NCBI GenBank assembly: GCA_010015655.1
Contig: ML976739.1
Coordinates: 180,821-244,820 of the forward strand
Direction: 5' to 3'
Length of the DNA: 64,000 nucleotides
DNA from: Bimuria novae-zelandiae CBS 107.79
Taxonomy: Eukaryota > Ascomycota > Dothideomycetes > Pleosporales > Didymosphaeriaceae
Shown here: in pieces, positions 1 to 12,601 of the stretch
Layout: the number at the start of each line of letters is the position of its first letter
Numbering within the stretch: the stretch's first letter is position 1
Notes under the pieces: generated by a model
What the model was told of the DNA's origin: nothing
Seen by the model: the letters and a program-made list of their open reading frames with translations, nothing else
Databases searched by the model: none
Made by a program: the position numbers and the translations under genes

Positions 1-44
1 GAACCGCCTGCCCGCCTCACAATGCACACCACTGACCGTCCCAG

Positions 45-326
45 TGTGCCCCAAGAGTTCTTCAAGGACGGCCTCCAGTTCGTGAACCGCTGCACCAAGC
101 CAGACAAGGTGCGTTTCTCGTCTTCTTCCCCGCTACACTGCTGACCGTACCCAGCGGGAATTCATCAAGATCTCACAAGCTGTCGGCGTCGGCTTCTTGA
201 TCATGGGCGTCATCGGCTACGTGGTCAAGCTCATACACAGTATGCAGTGCCCGAGAACCGCACACACGGCTCCTTCTGACCGGACCTATAGTTCCCGTGA
301 ACAACATCCTCGTCGGCGGTTCATAA
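45..326 (+). CDS. sss1: Sec61 gamma subunit (Sss1), 5' partial
   Basis: Small tail-anchored subunit of the Sec61 translocon in the ER membrane, which clamps the channel during protein import. Exons 45-108, 155-239 and 292-326 splice cleanly (introns 109-154 and 240-291) into a protein with NRCTKPDKREF, ISQAVGVGFLIMG and the C-terminus HIPVNNILVGGS, all hallmarks of the SecE/Sec61-gamma family. The usual N-terminal stretch is missing. An ATG at 22 is in frame, but CTGACCGTCCCAG at 32-44 looks like a branch site plus 3' splice site, almost identical to the end of the next intron, so the true first exon probably lies before the window. The single membrane helix spans the SQAVGVGFLIMGVIGYVVK part. 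Confidence 0.93.
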
Positions 327-826
327 TGATACAAACTCCATCGATCGTGAAGGAAAACAGCCAGATACGATGTGAGAAGTCACAGGCAGACAGGACGGTA
401 GGAAGAGGAGGCCACACATGTTTAGGAGGCAGGCGCAGAGGGGGCGCATGTCGGACTGCTTCACGTATTCAATCATGTGTAAATGCTGTACAATACCAGC
501 TTCTTGTGGGTCGCGGGCTGGGCTTCAATCCATTCATTTCTGTTCCTCGAGGATCGAAATTCTTCGCTCGTGCTCGACCCAGGTGCAGTACCCTGCTCTG
601 AGAACATCACTCATCATCGTACCAATAATTCCGGCCTCCTCTTCCTGCGCTGTTGTACAGACGCTCGTCGTGTTGCAGCTGCGCGTTCACACGTCTGCCC
701 ATCGTTGGCTGCCCTTCGTCCTCGTCCAGCCCATCGTTCCACGTATGCACTGTACAAGTACCCGATGACGTTCCGTATCCATTCCAAGAAGTCGCTACGC
801 CAAGCCAGTTAGTTCAAGCTTTCTCC
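327..826. other. Intergenic, convergent gene ends
   Basis: Sits between the 3' ends of the Sec61-gamma and WD40 genes. Several overlapping open frames exist but lack domains, splice logic or composition of real genes. Presumably 3' UTRs. Confidence 0.5.
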
Positions 827-2834
827 CTATGCATGCTCATACTGACCTGCTACCACGGGAGCATTCGGATGCCAGCTCGCATCACGCACACACGTGTTCC
901 AGCTTCCTCCCATTCGTCTTGGGAAGTCGTAGGTTTCCGCCATGAGATTTGGGTCACGCGGTCTTGAGTCCTTGGTCGCTTCCAATACGTTGATCCTGCC
1001 GGCTATCGTTGCATCCATGTTCCAAACGTAGACGGAACCATCGTAGCTTCCTGAATAGACGTATCGCGAGTCTGTACTGCCCGGAGGCGAGAAGTGGCAC
1101 CGGATTAGCGTCTTTAGCACTTTGTGGCCTCGGAACGTGACCAATGAGCAATCATAGGGGTGTGGTCTATAGTCGCGGTCGTCGTAGCCGTTGCTGCGAT
1201 ACTCGAACCGCGTCGTGTATGCGTCGATGTTCACGCCATCGGCTTTTTCTTTGCTCATCATCTTGCGCAAGTCCCACAGTTTCGCCGTCTGGTCTTTGCC
1301 ATTACTCAGCACATAGCGACCATCACCTTTGCTGTCTACATAGGTCAATCCCTCAGTGTGACCTAAGAAAACACCTGCCTCTCTTCCGTCGCCCATGCTT
1401 CTTCTGTCCCACACCTTGATCGTCGTATCATCGGATCCGGAATATAATATGTGCGGAGATTGGGAATCGCCGAAGCAAACAGCATTCACATCGTCCTCGT
1501 GTCCAGGGATCCTAAGGATGGACTGACGTCTCTCGATATCATATACGTACACGGAATTGTCGCCGGTTCCAGCAACAATTTCGCGACCATCGCCGGAGAA
1601 CCGAATCGACCATATTCCAAAGTACGTGTGAAAGCTGTGAGTATTGACAGTACCCGTGTCTGAAAAGTCGAGAAGATGAGGCTCGGACTCATTGTTCGGA
1701 TCGGTGGGTGCCAGGCAGACTATACTTCGAATGGAGCTATAAGCTAGGAAGCGGTTGTCAGGGCTGAGGGACGCATCCGTAATCGTCCATTGGCCATAGG
1801 GGTACAAGACCGACTTGTAATATTTCCAATCGTATGGATTCGACGTATCGTACATGCGCACACGGAAATCTTGAGCGCATGAGAAGAAGAAGTTGCCGTC
1901 ATCCGAGAACTGCCCAGAGTAGCACCGCGCATTGTAGTGTATAATGGTATCGGCTATGCCTTCCGGTATCATGCCTTGCCTCATCAGCCTGCTGGCATTC
2001 TTTTGTCTTCCATTGCTCCCTAAACCCAGCTCCCTCTGCATCACCTGGTAGGCTAGCCGCTTCTTCCGCTGTATGCTGTCGCCCGCGCGATCGTTGCCGC
2101 CAAACGTGCCAGTGTTCATCAAATCTCTTCCCGTGTCGCTCGGAACCTTCCCGAACGCGGCTCTGCCTCTATTCCCCCTCCTTCGGGGCCCGACAGGATC
2201 ATAACCTGTTGCCTGTTCAACGTAATCGCTATCGTCGTCATCGTCGTCTTCCTCGTCCTCGTCGTCATCATCCACGAACAGTCGACTTCGATGTCGCGCA
2301 CCCATTGTCGCAAAACCACCGGTGGCGAAAAGTTGGCGAAGACCCGAGTGTCCAAGAAGCTGGAGGATTTGATCGCGGGATACTGCACTGGTCAGCGAGC
2401 CAACGCATTCCCCTGAGGTGGTGTCGTACTGTATAAAGGCCGTGCAGCATTCGAGGCGCCAGCACCTTGCCCCTCGCCTGCTTCCTCCTCGTCCTCATCC
2501 TCATCCCCATCGGACTCATCCTGTCCGCCATCTTCTGTTTCAGTGATCTCGAATTCGATCTCAAACCCGCCTAGGTTGCTTGCGGCATCTATTGAAACAC
2601 CATTAGCCGCGCCACTTTCGTAAACTCGGCCTTGATAGTAGTTGTACCGTGGAATTGTATATCTGCATCGCCGTCTTCCTCATCATGACTATCTCCGCTG
2701 GGGGCGGGGAAGTAATCCATGTCGTCATTGTCGTCCTCGGCGTCTTGCCAGAAAGGGTCAGTCGGCTCATACGCTGCGGTACGCGGGTCATCTCCTTCGC
2801 TCGGCACGTCTTGAGGTGATCTTGACGAGCTCAT
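827..2834 (-). CDS. WD40 repeat protein, DCAF11/LEC14B family
   Basis: Three exons on the minus strand: 2648-2834, 2466-2588 and 827-2382, introns 2589-2647 and 2383-2465, giving 621 aa. The first exon begins MSSSRSPQDVP and the junctions read FHDAASNLGGFEIEF and GEGQVSRDQILQLLGHSG. The N-terminal third is acidic and disordered (runs of Asp/Glu). The rest carries WD40 repeats, visible as NAVCFGD...LYSGSDDTTIKVWDRR, GRYVLSNGKDQTAKLWDLR and YVYSGSYDGSVYVWN. The order matches DCAF11/LEC14B, a substrate receptor for CUL4-DDB1 ubiquitin ligases in animals and plants. The fungal role is inferred from that family only. Starting at the ATG near 2305 would lose a conserved helical segment, so the upstream start is preferred. 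Confidence 0.88.
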
Positions 2835-3408
2835 CTTGGTAAAAGAGCTGGTAGAAGTCGGTGGATGAGGGATTGAACAGCAATCGAGTGATGATGTGCA
2901 CCACCATAGCCGATACGATAAGTCCGGCGCTAGCCACGAGCTGTCATGGCGGGCAAGCACCGACCGACCTCAGGAGCGCCAGCTTCTTTGACTACCGAGC
3001 GACTATAACGGGGATTTCCATGACGGCCACGTCTATACACATCAATTCATGTTCAATTTCTGACAAAAGCCTCTGAGGCGTACCACACTGCACGAGCTTG
3101 AAAAGTATCGGAAGAAGAACATCATCGAAGTAAAATGCAAATTAGTGCTAATTCAGCATCGCACCTCGAAAAGAGCTATGCTGTGTACTTCCTTAAGAAG
3201 CTGCAGACGACCAAACCCATGTCTAGTCTTGCAGGGTGCCCCGCAATATCGTGATGAGGACGGAGTATCAGTGATACACGATCAAGCACTCACTATGCCG
3301 CTCAACATGTTTCAGGCCTGTTATGGTTGATGATTATTATTCAATCATAGTACGTGGATATTGCCGGGGTACATCTGCAGCAGCTGAAGAAGCAGACAAC
3401 AGTCTAAC
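2835..3408. other. Intergenic
   Basis: Between the start of the WD40 gene and the 3' end of the DUF8004-type gene, both on the minus strand. It should hold the WD40 promoter. No further coding signal seen. Confidence 0.5.
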
Positions 3409-6101
3409 TCAACGCCTCCAAAAGCTTCTCCTCCTTTCTTTCTTCGCGATAGAAGGTGGCCTTGCTTCGAGGGGCGCATCGGGCAGGACTGACACTGTCG
3501 ACAGAAAACCAAACTCCTTCTCGGTTTTTAGCGAAGTATGCGTTTGCGAGTATGGAATTTCCATGGTGCTTACACTGGGCGGGTCACTGACAGCGACCCC
3601 AATACCCGAGTGAAGATATGTAGGCTCCAACGTGTATAATGAATCAGCTAATGAAGCTTGCTCGTGAAAATTGAACTGAAGCGAACTCCGCCTCTCTGGG
3701 ATGTATGGTGATGCGATAATAGGTACAAGACCACCCAGGAGACCGCATTCCTCAGCGGGACTGACCATGGCCTCTGAATGCTCTTCATACGTGCTTGACC
3801 TCGAGGATGCAGAGCTTACGCTATCAGTCGAAAACGAACTTTCTTTGGAAGATAAGCTGTCAGGTGAATTTGATATCGTGCTCGGGGTGGCCGATCCATC
3901 GTAGAGGAAGTTTACCGTAAGCCCGCGGTCCCGTTCCGTGGACTCAATGTGGGGCGTGAATTGTGGCTCGGGGAATCTCGAGCAAGCCGGTGTAACTCCA
4001 TCTGAGCATTTCCCACTTGGATGAGACGTTGAATGTGGAGTACTCGGCCTTAGCGAGGAGGTTTCAGCATCTATTGTAGATCGTGACGATTGCTTTCTGA
4101 CACCAGTATCGAAAGGCGTGGTTCGCGATAGTTGTTGAGACGGGGTGTTGATGGCCATCTCGTTCAATCCATTGCCATAGCCATGGACCAGGATTTCGCA
4201 GTGCATCTGTGGTTTACGCGTCATGCTGTTTCGTCTTGACCCCAGCGAAGATAATGAAAGGCGTCTGCGCGAGCGGGCCGAGGAGGTTCTGGAGGGCTGT
4301 GAGGTGTTTAATGGAGCAGGGATATCCACAGAGGTACGGCTACTACCAGGATCAATGTTGGTGTGCAAGAAATAGTCGAAATTCTGGCAGTCTGGCTCGA
4401 TTGGCGTACGGCATGTCAATGGAGGAATAATTTCGTGGTATGAGCCATCTGGCCCAAAACGGGGGTCGTGGATAGCGTCATCGATCGGACGAGTGGCAGA
4501 ACTGGATGTAGCGCTGATTCCAGTTTGCCACTGCGCATGCTCAGCAACAAAGGAAGGTAAGAAATAGCTGGAGCCTTCGGTATCGCGAACTTCTGTAGGG
4601 GCACCAAGTGCTGAAATCAGATACTGTAAAGTGCCGTAAATCAGGAGCCATCTGACTTTACGAGCGTCCGCTATAGATATGTTTTCGTCCCGATAGCTGC
4701 TGGTACTTTGTCTTTCAAATTGCATATACGCTCGGATGATGGGAGCTTCAATGAGAGAAGTGTTGTTAATGCCGTTTGTGGCCGACAAAAGAGCGGCGCG
4801 AGCGCCCAGGTGCCACTCTTCTTTGCCTCGTTTGCATCCTAACGTCAACTCCCTTAGAAACCTTTGCGAGTCCGTTCTGCTTCTCGCGTCTGGTATTCCG
4901 CACGGCAACAGCGGCATTGGATGAGGCAGGGATGGAAATTTGTGCCTTGTGTCAAACGAACTGACGTTTTGAAGGACGCAAATGCCACCACTGGCCAATT
5001 TTTGGGACGCGAGATCTGTTGTCGATTCCAAGTCGACAATGTAATCGTACAGATTCTTGAAGTCGAAATACAAGGACCGATATAGTGCTTTGGAAAATGT
5101 GGTTCCTTTAGGTGGAGGCCAGTAACCAAATTTGTCCACGTAGAAACTGTGGAGGAATGACCTGAAGCGGTCAAGGTGGTACCGGGCTCCATTGGTGAGG
5201 CCGAGGTATGCAGGGGACAGATCGTCTTCCAAAAAGTTTCGAACGGCGAGCGTGGTTCGATTCAGTCCAATGTCCATCTCCAAAGAGGCGCGTGTAATCA
5301 AAGCCTTTGTAAGACGAGACTGTGGCTTGGAAATGTTAGCAACATTCATCAAGGATGGAGCCGTTCATGTTTACTAGTTGCACGGCTTGCTTACCATGAA
5401 TTCGGGACTGGAGACAAATTTTCCATTCATGCCAACGCAATGCGCAAAGGCATCGATCCAAATGTCTCGCAACTTATAATGCTCCGCGTAGTAAAGCATT
5501 GCCAGAGAATAATCGGGGAAATTGGCAAAATCCCGGTACCCTTGAACATCTGCGTAACTTAAAAAGTCTTGCTGATTGTCCACCCGTCCAGACCGGAAAA
5601 GCCGCATCCGCTCTTGAAGATCAACCATGGCTTGCCCGAGATTCGTTCCCACTAGAGGTTTCCCAAAAATGAATGCAAAGAAATTGCGCGTCGTGATATG
5701 CCACCGGAAAGATGCATCTCGCGTAGTATCTTCGGGAGCTGGCACAAATAATTCTACCTTTTTTGAGACGGACGATTGTGTACCAGTGTTGTTGGAACGC
5801 CGACTCGCAGTTTTTGTGGTTGTGGTTGTGAATGTTGTCGTTTGAGCGAAGCAAAGGCTAAACATGGAACCACAATTACTTTGCTTCAGTACGTGGAATG
5901 GGACGCAGAACGAGGGGCCGCGGCGTGATTGACCGACTGCATAGAGATGTACAAGGCAGTCTCCATGCTCATACCAAAGCTCTGGATCCTGACGAGAATG
6001 AGCAGAGTGCATTTTCACATTCACATGGCACTCACTCTTCGCAAGCCGTCCCAATTGCTCACTGTGCGGGTCAAACCTGCCCATCTCTCTACTCGGCGCA
6101 T
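3409..6101 (-). CDS. DUF8004-type fungal protein
   Basis: Three exons: 6036-6101, 5395-5988, 3409-5325; introns 5989-6035 (47 nt, GTGAGT...CGTCAG) and 5326-5394. The product is 858 aa. Splicing intron 1 restores SNWDGLRRDPELWYEHGDC, the conserved opening I associate with the fungal DUF8004 family, followed by CLVHLYAVGQSRRGPSF. A longer unspliced reading from 6147 would lose this motif, which decides the start at 6101 (MRRVERWAG). The N-terminal half is ordered; the C-terminal half from about residue 500 is Ser-rich and probably disordered. Intron 2 could end at either of two AGs six bases apart, changing two residues. Function of the family is unknown; no enzyme motif is visible. Confidence 0.85.
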
Positions 6102-7411
6102 TGGAATAGGTGCTGCGAGAGATGCACTGGGGAATCTTGGAGAACAAGAGTAAATCTTTGGAGAGAGGTCTGGGGCGCGACTAGAAAAGCTCAAAGGGCG
6201 TGTTTAGGGGTCAATGGCTATTAAACTAGACGTCAAGAGCCAGGGCTGATGGACGCGAAAGCTGCCGTACCATGCGGGGCGTCGAATAAAGTGGTCGACT
6301 CTAGACCCGGAGTAGTACGATGCTTGCGTGTATATGTAGCGAGGTCACTGACGCGACCTCAGCTTTGCGCGTAGCTTGGACGGGCGGGGAAACAGTCCCA
6401 CTGGCTGGCCGATAGATGGCGTGTTTGCCTGCATCGCGTGGCGGCGGGCTAGAAAGCTGCAGTCCCAGATGTAGCACCAGATCGGCCTCGGAAACCCAAA
6501 TAAAGACAGAGAGAGAGAGCGAAGCTTTTCCATTCCGTACCAGGTGCATCCAGGCTGCCCTGGGTGGCTTGTTCTGAGTATATCGAAACGATGGGCTCTT
6601 GCGCTTCTGGCCCGCGTAAACACGAGCTATCCAGCTGAAAGCAGAAGTGCCTTCACTGGGTTCCAGGTCGAGCTGTGTAGGGGTCCACGGCAATGGTGTG
6701 CACACGAGAAAATGGTATGTTCTATAGTCGGCGAGCTCCCGGATCTGCACACGCTCATGATTGCGCATCGCGGTCCGCGGGGGAGAACTCCGAGCGCGTT
6801 GCACCAACACCGGCTCTCCTCTTTCTCCACCGCATTAGAGTAATCGCAGACTCTCGTTATCTGTGACAACGTATGGCTCTAGCATGCTCACACGCCCGTC
6901 AAGCCCCGAACTCCTTCGCGATCAGTGTTGGTGCCACCAGACGGCCAGATGACTAATGCAGCGACTTCGATACCTGCCAAGACGTCATCACGTGCAGAAA
7001 CCGAATCTAGTAAGCGCTGTTTAAGAGTTGGGCACATTATGGTAATGACTTCAGTGCAATGACTGCACTTGAATATAATAATATGGAAGCTTTGGAGTTC
7101 GAAGCAGGGGGACCACTCCATCTCGGTGCGCACGCCAGCATACCTTGTGTTCACTTTCACTCGCCTTGCTTGGCCTAACCACTTGGGCGTGTGCTCCCAT
7201 ATAACACTCCACCCACAGCTGTCTCTTAATGCACCACCAGCGCTCCAGCTCGACGGCTGTCTCACTCACCACTTCAACCGGGACCCCTCCAATCGCCAGC
7301 TGTCTTCACCAAATCTTGACAAGCGTCCAAAACTGTACGTCGCGCCTTCCATATTTGTGGCTATACGCGCTCACATGCTTCTAGACAAATCATTAATACC
7401 ACAACATAGCA
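6102..7411. other. Intergenic, divergent promoters
   Basis: 1.3 kb between two divergently transcribed genes. A 169-codon open frame on the minus strand (6301-6810) overlaps open frames in other phases and has no recognisable domain. GAGAGAGAGAG occurs near 6510. Nothing else supported. Confidence 0.5.
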
Positions 7412-8862
7412 ATGGCCAACAGCAATTCCGCAGACCGTACCAGCAAGCTCGACGATGAATCCCACAAGGCCATCAAAGATCTCCTCATCGGCATGATTGC
7501 GGTCGAGGACGAGATGACTACCTTCTCCGTGCACGTAGCTGCTCAAAATGTGCAAGACCAGCCTCTAAATCGGTGGCCGACGTACACAGGATATCGCAAT
7601 CTTGCTACAGTGTCCAAAACGCTCAGCGACACCACCGCTCGCATAAAGGCTCTCGTTTCAGATGTAAGTTCGCAAGCAAACAAATCGAGCATACAGGTAA
7701 ACTATCAGCACGGGATACGTAATGCATGAAGCGACTTACCCATGTTTTATCTCAAGTATCCAACTTTTTCCTTCAAGCAATCCATCCATGGAGGCCATTT
7801 TAATATTTGATTGGTATGACTAACACATCAAATAGCTTAGTTTCGCGCAATGCAACGTTGGACCATTTGTTGCTCAGGCGCGCCATATCTCACTGAAGGT
7901 CAGCACCGACGTGTCATCAACGATGAAGATCCTGAATGAAAAGGCTGCAAAATACATCTCAGAGACGAACGCAGAATCGAATCAGGGCCAGACCAACGAC
8001 ATTGCAACAGCTGTCATTATCGGGGCGTTGGGTGAGATCATCAAGCATTCAACGGAGGCTGCAAATCATGTATGGGCTGCTCTCGATCTTCTTGAGTCCT
8101 TGTCATGCTCTCCTCCTGGCGGAAAGAAGCCCGCAACAGCCGACACTCGACACCGCATCCCCTGGATATGTTGGGCTTCTACGGCATTCCTGCTATGTGT
8201 TGCACTGCTCAATGGAAGCAGCGTTTCTGGAAACCACGGTAACCTCCAGCTACCTGGGTATGGTGCGAAGAGCCATGTGGAGGGAGTCATAATCGATATG
8301 AAGAACACTTGCAGCCTAATGAACCAGAACCTGCAAGCCTCCGCTCTGATCCAAAATGCTACGCTGACCGATATCAATCGACGCTTCCAGACCCTCGAGA
8401 AGGCCTTTGAGAGTAAGTAACACCCATGTAACAAATGGATATGGCTTACAGTTAGATGTTGTGCCGCCAGTCACACGGTGGACTGGATCGTCATATCGGC
8501 CTGATCCCACGCACTCAGACGTATGCTGACTTTGTATCCGTGTAGGCAATAGCGAGCGTATCGATAGCCTGTGGTAAGCTTCCATTGATCATGTGTATGA
8601 CGAATAGTGGGCTAACCGCACCTCTTATCGCAGGGAAGCACTTGGCCCTCCTAATTCAGATGGGACGTACTTTACCACCGCAACTTCTACCGAACAGACG
8701 GCAGTCTCTGATGCTCGGTTCCGTAAGCTCCAAAGCTCTCTGCAGGAGCAACTCGAGCAGATGAAAGCGGATGCACTGGCGTTCAAGCGACAAGTGCAGC
8801 GTTCTGAAGTCCGTCTCCACACCCGGCTCGGCAAGCTCGAACGTAAACCAGGAGGGGCATAA
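7412..8862 (+). CDS. Unknown protein with coiled coil and one membrane segment
   Basis: Four exons, 7412-7663, 7836-8412, 8546-8573 and 8634-8862, with introns of 172, 133 and 60 nt; all phases agree and give 361 aa. I do not recognise the family. The N-terminal 200 residues are rich in Ala/Ser/Thr and helical, with heptad-like stretches around DTTARIKALVSD and NEKAAKYISETNAES. A hydrophobic segment IPWICWASTAFLLCVALL follows. The last exon encodes a coiled coil (FRKLQSSLQEQLEQMKADAL) ending in a basic tail. Exon 3 is only 28 nt. The layout resembles fungal orphan proteins annotated only as hypothetical. Confidence 0.7.
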
Positions 8863-9423
8863 GGAGTGAGTCTTGGGCTCCTTCGCAACTTCTTCGAGCC
8901 ACGGCAGGAGACGAGTAGTATGAAGATGTGGCATGATGGTAGGCCTTTATGAACTTCATCTGATTTGAGCGTTCAACTTCCGTGGCGATTAGCGGGTGTT
9001 AGGCCATTACCGGTCTGCCCCCATTTCGATGAGTCAAAAAGATGCTCCACTTGACATTTGGTACAGCACGTATGGAAGATGGGACGAAGCATGACAACCT
9101 TCGAGGAGATTTCCCGGTCATAGTTGATTCCAGATCTCTGGGTCAAGGTGTGAGAGCGCGATCATTAACAGCGCCCCATGAGGCGAATACCCTGAGCAGC
9201 CCTCGTGGCATGTGAGGAAATTCTCACATACATTGAATGTTCCGTCATGAAGTTAGCTACCTAATATACGATTTACAAAGGTCGACCGGGCCGTGCGGAG
9301 TACTACCAATGAGCTCCACAATGTGCAGCATAAGCATCCAAGGCGCCGCAGCAGAAAAAACCGCGGTGAAATTTCTTCATTATCTTATCCCCAACAGCAG
9401 GCCTCTTCCACCAACGCTAGACC
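8863..9423. other. Intergenic, convergent 3' ends
   Basis: Between the 3' ends of the coiled-coil gene and the Rdx gene. No coding or structural signal that I can support. Confidence 0.5.
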
Positions 9424-10034
9424 CTACTTACAATCCTCGCACACATCCGCTTTCTCAGCCTCACCACCCACTCCCTTCCCAACACCTTCCTCTTGCCCTT
9501 CCTCCTTCACCTGCGCCTTCTTCCCTTCCCTATCCGAGTGACCAAGATTCCTTCCCGGATCAATATGGTCCCTTACCCTCTGTTTCAAAACTTTCGTCTC
9601 GGGGAAACCACCCTCCGTCTTCCGATCCCACAGCAGAACGGTCTCTATGTGGGACTGTCCATCCTCTTGTGACTTATTCTCTTCCGGCGGGACAAATGTC
9701 TGCATCGAATACGTTAGCACGTATCTGCGTCGAGAAACGATGGGGACTAACAAGATTGACGGTGAAAATGCCACCAGTGGCCGGTATGAGTGCGACCTGA
9801 CAAAGTAATTAAATAAGCCCTAACGTTATCAGTCAGACTAACGAACCTCTCCTATTTGGGTGCCGAAGGTTGACAGCAACTCTTGACCGAACTGTGTATC
9901 TCGATCAGCAGCACATCTTGGGAGGATATTCCAGCGAGTGGGAAAGGGCATACATAAGCAGCGCGCAGCATCCATCGACATTGAGTGCAATATGTAATCG
10001 CCACCCGAGGCAGGGCATTTTGACTTGGTGCCAT
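9424..10034 (-). CDS. Rdx family protein (SelW/SelT-like, Cys form)
   Basis: Thioredoxin-like redox protein of the Rdx family. Four exons, 9954-10034, 9847-9891, 9752-9796 and 9424-9699, three introns of about 52-62 nt; all junctions keep frame and give 148 aa. The redox motif CTQC is at residues 16-19 in YCTQCRWMLRAAY, the position where animal SelW has Cys-x-x-Sec; here both are cysteine. ELLSTF, the EVALIPATGGIFTV strand and LLWDRKTEGGFPE, all family hallmarks, follow. The C-terminal 35 residues are charged (Lys/Glu/Gly) and end in CEDCK. A long open frame on the opposite strand (9237-9800) is a shadow of this gene. Confidence 0.88.
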
Positions 10035-10478
10035 CTTTGGTAAGGAGTTGTCGTAGAACTTGGAAGCGGAGTGTTCAACAATACAGCTTCTCGAGGTGAT
10101 TACGTCAGTAAGCGAGGCCAGAAGAAGCTAGAACACACGCACGCCACTATGAGGGCACTGTGGTAGTAATGGAACAGACAAAGCAAACATCTGCATAGCG
10201 CAAGTGGAGGGAGAACGTTGAAATTAACTTCGTAATTCGTATGTATATACTGAGGCGGACAAGCTCGAGCATCACAAGATCCTACCTAGAGTACATTCCA
10301 ACTCCAGAGACAATGTCCATCATTCGTATCCTGCAGCCACTCTTTCGAGACGCCTGAACTGGTAGACTCATACCATGCATGCAAGTAGTGAGAAACTAAT
10401 TAAAGGAAAAGCCGTAACACGTGAAAGGGGGAATCAAACGCCGGGCCAACTTTTCGAAATTGGGAAAGCATGAGACTC
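10035..10478. other. Intergenic
   Basis: Between the Rdx gene start and the Hsp90 stop, both minus strand. Rdx promoter and Hsp90 3' UTR expected here. No gene seen. Confidence 0.5.
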
Positions 10479-12578
10479 TTAGTCGACCTCCTCCATGGCG
10501 CTCTCGCCGGTCGCCTCAGCGGCAGGCTCGTCAGCCTTGGACTCCTGCTCAGTCTCCACCTCTTCATCGACGTTGAGGCCGAGCGAGACGAGCTTGTGGA
10601 TGCGCTCGGCATACTGGACCGGTTCATCGATGGTGAAACCAGAGACAAGGAGAGAGGTCTCAAAGAGAAGGAGGGTGATGGACTTCACGGTGCGGTCTTC
10701 CTCACCGTCGGCCTCAACCTTGCGCTTGAGCTCCTTGATGATAGGTGACTTGGGCGAGATCTCGAAAGTCTTCTTGGAGGACATGTACGAGCTCATGGAG
10801 GTATCGCGGAGAGCCTGCGCCTTCATGATACGCTCCATGTTCGCCGACCAACCGAATTGGCCAGTGCGGATGGCGCAAGGAGAGCCGATGAGCTTGTGCG
10901 AGACAACCACCTTCTCAACGCGCTCGCCCAAGACGTTCTTGAGGCTCTTGGCCAGGCCCTCGTACTCCTTCTCTTCCTCTTCACGTTGCTTCTTCTCCTC
11001 CTCAGTCTCCTCCAACTCGAAGTCCTTGGTGATGTCGACAAGCTTCTTGCCATCGAACTCCTTCAGCTGAGTCATGGCATACTCATCAATGGGGTCGACC
11101 AGGAAGAGAACCTCGAAGCCCTTCTCCTTGAGAGAGTCAAGGAAAGGTGACTTCTGCACAGCCTTGAGCGACTCGCCGGTGATGTAGTACATCTGCTTCT
11201 GGTGCTCGGGCATACGAGTGACGTAGTCAGCGAGGGAAGTGGTCTCCTCACCCGACTTGGTGGAGTTGAAGCGCAGAAGCTTAGCAAGTGATTGACGGTT
11301 CTGCGAGTCTTCGTGGATACCGAGCTTCAAGTTCTTGCTGAAGGCAGAGTAGAACTTGTCGAATTGCTCGCGGTCTTCAGCGATCTCGTTGAAGAGCTCG
11401 AGGGTCTTCTTGACGATGTTCTTGCGAATGACCTTCATGATCTTGTTCTGCTGCAGGGTCTCACGCGAGAGGTTGAGAGGCAAGTCCTCGGAGTCAACAA
11501 CGCCCTTGACAAAGCTAAGCCACTCGGGAATCAGGTCGGTAGCATCGTCGGTGATGAAGACACGGCGCACGTATAGCTTGATGTTGTTCTTCGTCTTCTT
11601 GGTCTCGAAGAGATCGAACGGCGCGCGCTTGGGGACGAAGAGAATGGCGCGGAACTCGAGTTGACCCTCAACGGAGAAGTGCTTGACGCCAAGGTGGTCC
11701 TCCCAGTCGTTGGATAGCGACTTGTAGAACGAGGCGTACTCCTCTTGAGTGATGTCCTGCGGGTTCCGCGTCCAGATAGGCTTGGTCTTGTTGAGCTCCT
11801 CTTCTTCGATCTTGGACTCCTTAACCTTCTTTGTCTTCTTCTCCTTCTTCTCCTCTTCTTCGTCCTCTACCTCCTCGATCTTGGGCTTCTTGTCTTCACC
11901 CTCGGCAACCTCCTCGGCCTCCTCGTCCTCAACCTCCTTCTCGGTCTCCTTGAGGACATGGAGGTAGATGGGGTATGAGATAAACTCAGAGTGCTTCTTG
12001 ACGACCTCCTTGATCTTGCTCTCGTTCAAGTAGTCGGTCTGCTCATCCTTGAGGTGAAGGATGATCTTGGTACCACGGCCAATCTGCTCGCCCTCGGTAT
12101 CTTCTGAGATCTTGAAGGTACCTCCCGCGCTTGACTCCCAGATGTACTGCTCATCGTCGTTGTGTTTTGAGACGACGGACACACGATCTGCGACAAGGTA
12201 GGCTGAGTAGAAACCGACACCGAATTGACCGATCATGGAGATGTCGGCGCCTGCGGAGAGAGCCTCCATGAACTGCTTGGTACCTGAGCGGGCAATGGTA
12301 CCGAGGTTGTTGATCAGGTCAGCCTTGGTCATGCCAATGCCGGAGTCCTGAATGGTGAGGGTCTTGGCTTCCTTGTTCGGGATGATGTCGATGCGGAGGT
12401 CCTTGCCGCTGTCAAGCTTGCTGGGATCGGACAGCGCCTCATATCGGATCTTGTCGAGCGCATCTGAGGCGTTGGAGATGATTTCTCGTAGAAAGATCTC
12501 CTTGTTGGAGTAGACGGTGTTGATGATGAGACCAAGCAGCTGAGAGATCTCAGCCTGGAACTCAAACGTCTCCGACAT
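10479..12578 (-). CDS. hsp90: Heat shock protein Hsp90
   Basis: Cytosolic ATP-dependent chaperone for kinases, receptors and other clients. Intronless 699-aa frame starting [15 protein letters not shown], the standard fungal Hsp90 start; an upstream in-frame ATG at 12740 would add 54 unrelated residues and is rejected. The N-domain ATP site is visible as [30 protein letters not shown] and [16 protein letters not shown] charged linker rich in Glu/Lys (about residues 215-265) leads to the middle domain, with [11 protein letters not shown]. The C-terminus is the exact MEEVD motif that docks TPR co-chaperones. Length matches the family. Confidence 0.98.
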   Translation of the reverse strand: MSETFEFQAEISQLLGLIINTVYSNKEIFLREIISNASDALDKIRYEALSDPSKLDSGKDLRIDIIPNKEAKTLTIQDSGIGMTKADLINNLGTIARSGTKQFMEALSAGADISMIGQFGVGFYSAYLVADRVSVVSKHNDDEQYIWESSAGGTFKISEDTEGEQIGRGTKIILHLKDEQTDYLNESKIKEVVKKHSEFISYPIYLHVLKETEKEVEDEEAEEVAEGEDKKPKIEEVEDEEEEKKEKKTKKVKESKIEEEELNKTKPIWTRNPQDITQEEYASFYKSLSNDWEDHLGVKHFSVEGQLEFRAILFVPKRAPFDLFETKKTKNNIKLYVRRVFITDDATDLIPEWLSFVKGVVDSEDLPLNLSRETLQQNKIMKVIRKNIVKKTLELFNEIAEDREQFDKFYSAFSKNLKLGIHEDSQNRQSLAKLLRFNSTKSGEETTSLADYVTRMPEHQKQMYYITGESLKAVQKSPFLDSLKEKGFEVLFLVDPIDEYAMTQLKEFDGKKLVDITKDFELEETEEEKKQREEEEKEYEGLAKSLKNVLGERVEKVVVSHKLIGSPCAIRTGQFGWSANMERIMKAQALRDTSMSSYMSSKKTFEISPKSPIIKELKRKVEADGEEDRTVKSITLLLFETSLLVSGFTIDEPVQYAERIHKLVSLGLNVDEEVETEQESKADEPAAEATGESAMEEVD

Positions 12579-12601
12579 GGTGGGTGTGTGAGGCGGGTCG
12601 A

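Noticed and set aside
6301..6810. 169-codon minus-strand open frame
   Set aside because: No domain, and rival frames on both strands are equally open.
9237..9800. 187-codon plus-strand open frame
   Set aside because: Antisense to exons of the Rdx gene, whose four exons are well supported.
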